Source of the DNA: Cryptomeria japonica | Lineage: Eukaryota; Streptophyta; Pinopsida; Cupressales; Cupressaceae | Assembly (NCBI RefSeq): GCF_030272615.1 | Contig: NC_081408.1 | Coordinates: 400,671,889 to 400,735,888 of the forward strand | Length of the DNA: 64,000 nt | Reading direction: 5' to 3' | In this document: positions 54,435 through 64,000 of the stretch, piece after piece | Layout of the letters: each line of letters begins with the position of its first letter | How positions within the stretch are numbered: position 1 is the first letter of the stretch | Program-made: the position numbers and the translations under genes | Notes under the pieces: generated by a model | What the model was told of the DNA's origin: nothing | Databases searched by the model: none | The model's input: the letters and a program-made list of their open reading frames with translations, nothing else

Positions 54435-55154
54435 GTAAAGAAACTTGTAGCCAATTTTATGACAATTTCCACATAACCCAATTTAGATTTTAATCAAATC
54501 AACACAAAATCCACATGTAAAGAATATACAACATACCCATGAAAATGTGACACAAGAAATATCCTGGGAAAACCCTCATGAGGGAAAAGCCTAACCTCCA
54601 AAAGCATCATCCACCATGTATTATGAGCAATGCGTCCATTGCAATACAACTATGGAAAGCCTTTGAAAAGCTATCCATAACCAAGCACTCCATGTGACCA
54701 AGCATGAATCCACACATCCCATGCCATGCTTCCTCCTTCACAAATGCTAACCTGGCTAATTGACCAACCCAAACAACTACCCTTGTGGTGCTTTTATAAA
54801 CACAAGCAACCACAAAACCACCAAGTGGTATTACATCAAAACCATGTGACAATAAAAATAATATTTTTCCTACATACCCTTGACCCACATTTAATATAGG
54901 GTACTTCATGACAATTACATTCCCCAATATTAAATAAATACAATATAATATTACCAATGTGTCAATACAACTCATCAAGTGGTTACAAGAATATTTCAAG
55001 GGAATCTTTACATGTTGCACGTCCATCTAGGTGCTCCTAGGTGCAACAATACAATAAGATATTACAATATAATTCCATTCCACCTCACACAATAATAAAA
55101 TAATTTAATAATGAAACATTATTATGCAAGGTGTACAACACCATTTTCCCAACA
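54435..55154 (-). repeat. 3' LTR of the compact element (720 bp)
   Basis: On the minus strand it starts TGTTGGGAAAATGGTG and ends TTTCTTTACA. It is nearly collinear with the LTR at 56141. Confidence 0.9.
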
Positions 55155-56140
55155 TTCTCCCACTTGTTGTATACATTGCATAAGGGCCAAGAAGTAATCA
55201 ATCACATGAACAAGAGAATGATCTCTCCATGCACATATACCATCATGGAATCCAAGTGCTCCATGTGCTCCATCAAGATATCTGCAACAACTATAAGAAG
55301 TCAAAAAATTGACACTCCTAGCCCAAGTTTTGCTCCATGGAAGAAAAAAACCAATTAGGCTAAACTGACAAATATATGGACTCCAAATATTTTCCCAATA
55401 TGCCACGAAAATACATTTTCCATATTTTTCTCCAATATGCCTCAAAATAATTTTCAAATTTTCAATAATAACTTCGAGTGGGGCCCACTGACTGGGCCCA
55501 TAGACCATACAAATATCGATATATAAATAAAATACATGGCATATAATAAAAAAATTAAAATAAAGTGGGAGTACGTAGAGGGGGTGGGAGGTATGGGGTC
55601 TGTGGACCCAGCCCCCCCAAAACATTTAAAATTTTTTTTTAACCTTTTTCCCCCTTGCAAATTTTTTAATTTTTTTCTTTTTTGGATTTTTACAGGAGTC
55701 TTTTTAATTTGACAGGATTTTTAAATAATTTTTATTTTCTGAGACCAAGTTTCAGGCGGTACAACCGTACGATCATACCGTCTAATTTTTTTTCAAACTT
55801 GGGCATCCGACACCGAAATAGGGCAAATTATATATCATTTTTCGTCTCTCGGCCAAGCTGAATCCATCCATGAGGTCCGTTTTGTCCCACAGGGCCATTT
55901 ATGAAATATCACCCCCAAAACCCTCATTCAAAGCATTTTTCAATGATGCCCTAGATTGACCAAAATTCTTCCAACCCAAAATCTGCAAACAACCCATCAT
56001 AACAACAAACCCAAATAACATAGATCTGCAATAACAATATACAAAACCATATATCTTGCCTTATTTTTTCATTCTTTCATGCATTCATGGATTCCAGCTA
56101 GGCTTATAAACACCATTAAACCGAAAGCTCTGATACCACT

Positions 56141-56865
56141 TGTAAGGAAACTTGCAACCAACTTTTTGACAATTTCCACATAAGCCTAATTTAGATTTTA
56201 ATCAAATCAAAACATAGAATCCACATGCAAAGAATAGACAACATACCCATGAAAATGTGAGACAAGATATATCTTGAGAAAACCCTCATGAGGGAAAAAC
56301 CCAACCTCCAAAAGCATCATCCACCATGTATTATGAGTAATGCGTCCATTACAATACAATTATGGAAAGCCTTCGAAAAGATAGCCATAACCAAGCACTC
56401 CGTGTGACCAAACATGAATCCACACATCCCATGCCATGCTTCCTCCTTCACAAATGCTAACCTGACTAACTGACCAACCCAAACAACTACACTTGTGGTG
56501 CTTTTATAAACACAAGCAACCACAAAACCACCAAGTGGTATTACATCAAAACCATGTGACAATAAAAATAATATTTTTCCTACGTACCCTTGACCCACAT
56601 TTAATATTGGGTACTTCATGACAATTACATTCCCCAATATTAAATAAATACAATATAATAATACCAATGTGTCAATACAACTCATCAAGTGGTTACAAGA
56701 ATATTCCAAGTGAATCTCTACATGTTGCACATCCATCTAGGTGCTCCTAGGTGCAACAATACAATATGATATTACAATATAACTCCATGTCCACCTCACA
56801 CAATAATAAAATAATATAATAATGAAACATCATTATGCAAGGTGTTCAACATCATTTTCCCAACA
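56141..56865 (-). repeat. 5' LTR of the compact element (725 bp)
   Basis: On the minus strand it starts TGTTGGGAAAATGATG and ends TTTCCTTACA next to the primer-binding site. Confidence 0.9.
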
Positions 56866-56870
56866 AAAAC

Positions 56871-58589
56871 ATGAGATTGTACTTGCATACCATGTTTGTG
56901 ACTTTGTATACCCTTGCTTTGATAACAAGAATATGTCAACTGTCTTTGATATGGATGATGTTATTTTATTCATACTTCTTACACACATACTAGAAAAATA
57001 AATGCTTGATGTCAATGAATACATATAAACATGACTACATCGATATACACATACGTAGTGTATGAACACGTACAAATATATTTGTATATAGACATATGAG
57101 CACACACAAACATGTATAGCGGTATAGGAACACATACATATCATTATAAGTGCATTACGCTACATATTTTATCAAGCCTCCAATCCCACTAAAGAGGCCG
57201 ATGTGGTTAGAAATAAAATTTCACTTGTACTGTAAGCATTGTGTATTCAAATCAAATGTTTATTCCTTTATCACTAAATAATATGCTCATGCTATGTTTA
57301 CTAAATGAAGCATTATGTTATTCTATGCGTACCATGACTTAGTTGTCCATGAAGGCCAATTCCTTTGAAAACAAAGATTACATTTTACCATATCAAAATC
57401 TATGCTTAAAGAGGACCATATAAACATAGTTTTTGGCATCGATTTAATATGCTCTCAACCCATGTTATGGGAACCACAATGATATTATTTTGTTGCACTG
57501 GTTGGGTGCATATGCCAGCCACCCCCTATCACCTCTTAGCTACTAAAAAGCTTTTTAACTTTCTAAATTAGACAAAAATAAGGGTTCAATGATACCATTC
57601 AAAACTTCACATAAATTGATTTATAACAGGTTATATAGGCTATGTTTAAATAACATTATTCCTCCATTGTGTGTGTAACACCCACCATAGGCAAATATGT
57701 TTTGTAAAATTGATGCTTTCATTAGTCAAGATGGTAAAAACCAACTATATTCTTTGGAAAATGACTCCATAATGGAGTTGCCCTCTCAAAAAGGGAGGTG
57801 GCTACATTATGAGAGTCGTCCAAAAATATCAAAATATTCTTTTCATACAATATAATGGGAAGAATGGGTCAACTGCACATAAACCCAAAAAATCACGACC
57901 TTCATTATTATCAACCTTGCATATAGAGAGCTTTCTTTTCTTAGATTTTTGCATTCAAAAAGTGAAAATCATTGCCAAAGACCAATTTGATCCCAAAATA
58001 TAACTTATTTTTACAAGTCAATCAAGTATTCAATAATAAGGATTTTATTAGATCTTAGTTTGGCACATATGAAAGGAGAATGAATCAATAGGCATTGGGA
58101 AATATAGAGGGGTGGAGATAGGAACAAGGAAGTTTTGCATCAACCTTGGATTGGTTTGATTATAGAGCTCACATCAAGCTACTATATTGACCAAGTAGGG
58201 TTATTATTATTTTTTTGCTATTTTCTTTGTTCAACCATTCAAAAAGCTTGTGAAAATATCATTGAAGTCTGAAATCTTTATTTGAATGTTCTTCTATTTA
58301 CAAATCCTATAGGAATGGTTTCTTTCAAGAATATATAATTATAAACATATAGAAATATTGTATATTAAAATACTTTGATATTTGAATATACATACTTACA
58401 TATGATTTTATACAGAGAATCACAAAAACAAACCAAAATATAAATGAATCATTATTGTTATCATTTTGAATCAATACTGTCATCTTGAAATCTAGAAACT
58501 AGCATAGAAAACCATTCTTCACTATAGAAAACAAAAACAAAGAATAAATAGAATAGACAAATGAAATAGTAAACCACTATTTTTGATTA
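56871..58589. other. intergenic, nothing recognised
   Basis: AT-rich sequence with a TATGTG/CACATA-rich patch (57000-57140). No coding motif or repeat family identified. Confidence 0.4.
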
Positions 58590-60240
58590 AAAAAACAACA
58601 TTAATTAGGGCGCCGACCCTTTACATAGTCAGAGACTATCAACAATACAATTACACGTAGTCAGGGACTATCAACAACACCATTAGAATAACAAAAATCT
58701 TATAAACCATCAACAACCCAGGCCCAACTCAAGGAGGGGTAGGTATACCCAAGCCTTGACAAGGAGGGGATTGGGGGGGGTAGGGAAAACTTCCCCTTCT
58801 GCCTGCGACAAACAACCGTCCATGCGATACTGTCATTGGGACTGCCAAGAGAGTGGTCAAGTGGTAAGGTCCTCACCTGGGTACCAACAATAGGTTCAGG
58901 AGAATGCATTTGTAATGCAGCAGTTAATTGCTCTAGAACAACAGGGGGTTGTTGTAGTAAAACAACAGGCTGTTGGAGAGGAGCAAAAGTAATAGGTGTA
59001 GAGAGGAGCTACAAGTCGGAGGCGACAAGAGTAGAATCCAAATCAGGAGCCACAAAGGTTGAATCCTCACATATATCAATCACACCAGTAGAAACATCAT
59101 TAGCGCAAAGCGATTCATTAGATTAGTTAGTAGCATAAATAGTCAAATGGTCCAAGGTGACATTCTTCCACCAAGTAGCCACCCCCTTGTGACACAGGAG
59201 GGAGCAGTCTGACGCTAAATGACCTGTGGTGAAACATTTTTTGTAGTGAAAGGGGAGGCCCTCAAAATCTAGTGGTTGAGTTCAAGGTCTATCCCCAACT
59301 ATAAGGACCACATCCTCAAGGAGGGGTGAGGAAATGTCAATATCCACCAAGATGCGAGCAAAGGTGGAGTGACCCATAGAAGTCATGGCATCATCAACCA
59401 TAAAAAATGACCAATAGAGTTGCGAATGGCTTCATAGCAAGATTATTCCTAAAAGTGGAGAGGAAAATTCGATAGTCGAACACGAACTAGATGCACATTG
59501 AACGGTTCAGTAAGGGGATTGAAGGAGGTAGTCTAGGGCTTAACAGAAAGTTAATGAACTCCCCAGGCCGACATCTTGTCCAAAATATGGTCACGATCAA
59601 AAGAAGACGTAAAAGAAGCAATGAAAAAACCTTTAGCACAGGGGAAGGGTTCAATAGTCTGATCAATTAGAGGCTTCCATGAGATACTCACCCAAGAATG
59701 GAGATCTGGTAGAGAAGGCAAAATCCCAGAGAATCTGCACACCAGAGCACATCTTTGGTAAAACACAATGTTGTCCAAAACATCCCGTCCTCAGACCACC
59801 ATTGGGGAGGACTTGGCATAGGGAAGAGGACGAACCCCTCTGGAGGTCTGAGCAATAGATCTAGCCACACAAGAAAAGCTATGATTTCTAGCAAAGGAAG
59901 TTCGAGGTAGAGCATTAGCATCCATAGTAAGGTTGCCACTAGCATCACCCAACCAAGAGGAATCCAAAACCCCACAAGGAACAAGAGTATCACCATCCAC
60001 CTGGGGAGTAGGGCACTCAGATGCAACAACTACGACAACCTCAGACTCAACATCCACACCATGGTCCATGACATCACCAGGAGGGAACACAATGAAGGGA
60101 GCGAGAAAGCCGTTGAGGCTGACAAAATCATTATTCAAGAACGCAACCTGGGCGGAGACAGAGGCGTAGCCAACAACATCGACAAAGGTAGAGGCCATCA
60201 CACCATTGTTGTGTATAGGAGTTGTTGAAGCCATTCAAAA
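58590..60240 (-). mobile_element. ORF1-only LINE copy
   Basis: On the minus strand an ORF1 (from 60234) is followed, after its stop, by only about 100 bp ending GGGTCGGCGCCCTAATTAATG and a short T/A tail, typical of a LINE 3' end. No endonuclease or reverse transcriptase lies between. Its organisation parallels the copy at 24300-25680. Confidence 0.55.
58700..60234 (-). pseudogene. LINE ORF1 (DUF4283 plus degenerate zinc knuckle)
   Basis: It starts MASTTPIHNNGVMASTFVDV with a Val/Asp-rich N-terminus. The DUF4283-like part has FSGILPSLPDLHSWVSISW and FPCAKGFFIASFTSSFDRDH, collinear with WPSLCDLHKWITTF in the other LINE. The knuckle reads YKKCFTTGHLASDC (near 59215), with the first zinc-binding Cys replaced by Tyr. 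The C-terminus contains SIAWTVVCRRQKGKF, equivalent to EGWTEVKRKRNKW of the other copy. Stops or shifts occur near 59790, 59550 and 59290. Without intact zinc ligands and frame it is a pseudogene. Confidence 0.65.
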
Positions 60241-60426
60241 ATTTGAAGGAGCCTCCACTTTTCTATAAACCATTTTTATCATCTTTGCATTCTAAAATAA
60301 TGCACGTTAGCTTTTAGTTACCAAATGAAATTCCATTGTCTACTTCTCAGTAACCTAGAAAGGATAGGAAATAGTTGATTTTGTTATATACAAACAAAAA
60401 CTTAGAAAAAAAAGAAACTTAATAGA

Positions 60427-61950
60427 TGTAGCATCATAAATTGTACACCCTTAATTAGATTGTCCAATTTGATGCTTAGTTAGCACTCTCCTTAGTATGT
60501 CCCATTGCATTTTGCATTATAGAACTTCTTTGGGCATTTAATTAATAATTTAATTAAACCTAAGTCCTCTCTCATCAATCCACATTGCATAAATTTGGCC
60601 CCTTAATCCTAGGTGTGCCCCATTTTATCATTTAATCCTAATCTTACCCTAGTTTCAATCTTCAAAGCACATCCTGCATATCTACACATCTTGGTTTGAG
60701 CCACCAAGTTGGAATCGACATTAGAATCCCATTATCCCGCATCCGTAAAAATTCAAAAAAAAGTTGATAAGACCAAGGTGAATCTGTACTACTTGGTCCT
60801 GAACTATTTCCCCTGAATTTCGAGAGGGTAATTTGGTAGTCTTTTCTAATTCAAATCTCACTCCGTGTCTAATTATGTTAATTCTAAGTCAACTTTTCAT
60901 TAAATTCAAACCTAGGGTTTCATATATAAGGCAAATCTTTCCCTAATTTGGGGATCTATCTAGGAATTCAAGATGAGATCCTTGTGAAGTGAAAGTGTTG
61001 CCATATGTGAAGTTTCAGACCTACAATTCATCCATCATTCAATTCTTCATCAACCATGGAAGTTTCAAGAGGCATTGGAGAATAATAAGGGAATCATCGA
61101 TTGATGATTGGCTTGTACCCTTCCTAAGGATTTGGTATGATTTCATGTTGTTCTTATGTCTACATTGAGATTCAGATTTGCATAACATTAGTTTTTAGAC
61201 TACATTATTTTTTAAGGTTGGTATTGCAATTGTAATCTAAAGCATATTCATTACTATCATTTAGGGTTTTCTCTAACACACTTGGGTATAATTCTAGTTT
61301 GCATTTAGCTAATAACAATCTTACCAACACACAAGATTCAAGAGCAAACACACTTTTTCTGTTACAATACCGACTATTTCTAGAGGTGGAAATCACCAAA
61401 AAAAGGGGGTGGACTAAGGCAAACCCCTTTATAGCCACAAATATACCATTTTCAACTTGCAAGTAAAATTACAGCTATCCGATAGAGCGAGAAGTTTTTG
61501 GAAGAACTGAACAAATAGGTGCAAGTTTTCTATCAGAAGTTAGACGTAGTTTTCAAGACCAGGCCCCCCTACCCTTGTCCCAGGACCAGGGTGCCCCATG
61601 CCCTAGTCCTCCTTGCTCTGCACTATGTTTTCAAGTCATTGTTCAGTTTGTTCCAGAAGCTAGATCTCCAAATCATAGGTCAACAAACCAAAGTGCCCAA
61701 TGCCCTAGTTTTGTTAATTCCGCTCCAGATTTTGATCACAGGTGTACAACATAATCCTCTTCTTAGATCTGCATTCATTGTCTTAGTTCAACTATCTATT
61801 AGTTTGCTTCAATTCTTGTTTATTCACTTGTCTTTGCCCCTTCATTATAGTTTTACATTCTCCTATATTTTACATATCCCTTTACATAACAATGAAGGAA
61901 TAAAAAACCTAGAAGTATCCCTTGACTCTCTTTCACAATAGTTAGTCAAA
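60427..61950 (+). repeat. putative 5' LTR of the right-edge gypsy element (end uncertain)
   Basis: TGTAGCATCATAAATTGTAC at 60427 is a plausible LTR start, and a promoter-like CATATATAAGGC lies near 60918. The sequence then runs without coding capacity to the first element ORF at 62206. I could not locate a convincing CA terminus plus primer-binding site, so the right boundary is a guess between about 61880 and 61950. Confidence 0.35.
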
Positions 61951-62205
61951 GATGATCACTCCTCAAGGTGCTTTTGTATTTGAATGTTTGTGCGAAAGTG
62001 GATTTAGATCCTGATACTATGCGATTCTATTTTCATCCAAAACATTTTTGTGAACTCGACTCTCTTGTATTGCATTTTCTATCTTGATCTTATCATTGAA
62101 TGTTTCTTTCATGTGAAAAACATAAAAAATTCAAAAATCTTATTTTATGCATTGTGTGTGTTAAGTTTTATATGCACTTTTCATTTCAAAAGTTAGTTTT
62201 CAATA

Positions 62206-63999
62206 ATGTCAGATCTCTATTTGCAGGATTTTCGTTCATATGATAATCCTTTAGATCAGTCAGATGACTCTCCTCATGAAGACATCCCTATCAAGTCATC
62301 CTCCAAATCTAGTAACATGGTGATATATGACAATCCTCTTTATGATGATTTACCTCCTTTCCAATCTAATAATCAACCATTTAGTTGTAATGACTATTCT
62401 ATGCTAGATGATGTTCTTGATGGTTTCATGTCTACTAAAACTTCTTCAAACGAAATAACCACTTCTATGTCTAATAGATTGATTAACATGATAAATGTGA
62501 ATGACTATGAACCTAATTTCTAAACACCTAATAAGCCTCTTTTTGTGGTTCAAGGTGATAGTTCTCCTCAAACTTTTCAATCTCTCAAAAGGCCTCTCTT
62601 TGTGGTTCAAGGTGGTTATAGTAATGATACCTTTTGCACTCCTAACAAAATAGTTATTATTGTGCAAGGAGGTTATACCACGATGAGTCCTTATGAGTAT
62701 GCTAAAAAAATCACTCGAGAGAGTTATAAATAGATTACCCATACCTATAATACAAGAAACAATAGGCAAACTAATCCTCCTCCAATTATTCCTCCTTCTC
62801 AACCAATACTTCCACCAACACCTCGTTTATCACAACTTCTTGGTAAAGAGTGATCTTATTGAACAAATTAAACCTACTCCCGCCAAGATTTCCCTTTGGT
62901 ATTTGATTCAAACTTCATCCACATATCATGTAATATTACAAGATTAATTAAAGAACTTATATTCCCCACATTCAGTGACACCTAATAATATGGCTTCTTT
63001 GATTGACTCTATGAAAACACCTAAAGCTCAAATTGTGTTTTCACAAGATGAGTTATCTTCTAAGGAAATTCAAAATCAATATGATTCTCTTATGATTGTT
63101 GTCCTTATTAATGGTAATGCTATAACACAAACACTCATTGACAATGGATGTGGCCTTAATGTTTGTTGCATTGATTTATTGCATAAGATTAATGTGGATA
63201 CTTCTCTTATTAAACATTAATCTCTTTCTATTCATGGTTTTGACAATGTTGCTAGAGATTCTTTAGGTACTATAACCTTTCCTATTAAGTTAGGACCTGT
63301 TATTTTACCTATTCTTATTCATGCCCGATAATCTTACTTACAATCTTTTGTTAGGACAACCTTGGATTCATAGTATACAAGATGTCCCTTCTACTCTTCA
63401 TCGTCAAGTTGAACTCATTCATAACAATAAGATGTATACTTTGCATGTTGATACCAATTTATAAGCTTGTTTGCAAGTCTCATCTGATTCCAAATCTTCT
63501 TCAAGTACTCCTACTTCTTCTATCACCCAAGATGAGTCACCATATCCTCTTGAAGATACTTCTTCATCTGAAGAGGTAATCTTAGATGATGATTAGAGGT
63601 CTTTAGATTTTATACCTTCTTTCATAAAAGAATATAAAAAGCCTCAACAGAGCCTAAGACTAAAAAGGAGGATGATATGGTTGAACCTAAAAAGCAACCC
63701 AATTTGTCCAAACAACTTAGTAACAATTTTGTGGCTGCTTCAAAATCAAGAACTTCTTCTACTTCTCTACTTATGACATTGGGACATATGAGGCTCCGCC
63801 TTCCCTTACGGAAATGACTTCTCTTTATGGTCCTAGTATCCAAATCTTTGCTAAAAGTGGATATAATGGCAATGATTGTGACGCAAATGAGAGAGGAATA
63901 AAAGTTCCTTTAGAGAGTCATATTCATGAGGCATCTTTTGGAGTTGGTTATAATCACTCTAAGCCCACCAAAGCATCTAAGAGACCATCCCTTAATGTC
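62206..63999 (+). pseudogene. Ty3/gypsy gag-protease region (Tat/Athila-like), cut by the window edge
   Basis: The first ORF (MSDLYLQDFRSYDNPLDQ) is followed by three repeats of an FVVQGGY-type word (62540-62680). TPAKISLWYLIQTS (about 62880) matches the region before protease in plant gypsy elements. TLIDNGCGLNVC holds the protease Asp (63140-63142, D-N-G). LLLGQPWIHSIQDVPSTLH (about 63350) is the LLG.PWIH...PSTLHQ block, and GYNGNDCDANERGIKVP (about 63860) resembles the retroelement G-patch. Stops at 62521, 62731, 63218 and others, plus shifts, show decay. Reverse transcriptase and integrase would lie beyond the window. Confidence 0.7.
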
Positions 64000-64000
64000 A

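Larger units (their letters stand above)
54435..56865 (-). mobile_element. compact gene-less LTR retrotransposon, 2,431 bp, TSD AAAAC
   Basis: Two direct LTRs (54435-55154 and 56141-56865) flank a 986-bp internal region. On the minus strand the primer-binding site TGGTATCAGAGC (56127-56138) follows the 5' LTR after two bases, and a polypurine tract (AAGTGGGAGAA, 55155-55165) precedes the 3' LTR. AAAAC flanks both ends (54430-54434 and 56866-56870). The interior has no gag or pol; the longest antisense ORF (55122-55625) has no known motif. It must borrow proteins from a copia-type relative. Confidence 0.9.

Noticed and set aside
58836-58900. tRNA-like A and B boxes (GTGGTCAAGTGGTAAGG, GGTTCAGGAG), possible SINE
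   Set aside because: The segment is collinear with the C-terminal coding region of LINE ORF1 on the other strand and has no tail or target duplication.

Overview
The window looks like nuclear DNA of a seed plant with a very large, repeat-rich genome, most likely a gymnosperm. The grounds are a host gene split by a 41.4-kb intron, layers of nested LTR retrotransposons, LINEs and hAT transposons, and a copia gag start (MASLTNIMLEYSQKF) of a type I associate with conifer-like genomes. The clade is an inference and no species is claimed. Nothing prokaryotic is present.

The one recognisable host gene is PEN-2, the small gamma-secretase subunit, on the + strand. Exon 1 (4442-4604) and exon 2 (46006-46163) join through GT..AG sites with matching phase into a 106-residue protein. 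All sequence from 4605 to 46005 is therefore intron 1, and almost every structure I could recognise in it is mobile DNA.

Left of the gene (1-4177) lie the 5' end of a copia element on the - strand (gag, primer-binding site, LTR) and a frameshifted antisense ORF resembling a plant-transposon-associated family.

Within intron 1, from left to right: a hAT-like element carrying a 315-bp solo LTR with TSD ACTAA; a 1.17-kb solo LTR; a tRNA-type SINE; decayed Ty3/gypsy integrase; an LTR element with TSD GTATG (13585-17042) containing a copia deletion derivative; a LINE RNase H domain split by a 3.0-kb solo LTR (19407-22408, TSD GGTTG); a copia LTR and leader with an ORF1-only LINE; a structurally intact hAT transposon (26990-30407, 8-bp TSD TTTATAAT) whose three coding exons give an uninterrupted 735-residue transposase; and an LTR retrotransposon (30637-37969) whose internal region holds a fragment of a plant TRANK1/UvrD-like SF1 helicase instead of retroviral genes, itself interrupted by a 1,065-bp non-autonomous hAT element (8-bp TSD GTGCAAAC). 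The last part of the intron is decayed sequence with one hAT remnant.

Downstream of PEN-2 (46240-63999) are LINE ORF2 fragments, copia reverse transcriptase/RNase H debris, a copia LTR with primer-binding site and a gag with four zinc knuckles, a compact two-LTR element without genes (54435-56865, TSD AAAAC), a second ORF1-only LINE, and the 5' part of a Ty3/gypsy element that runs off the right edge. Three nested insertions can be ordered by target duplications, and in two of them removing the insert restores the interrupted reading frame.
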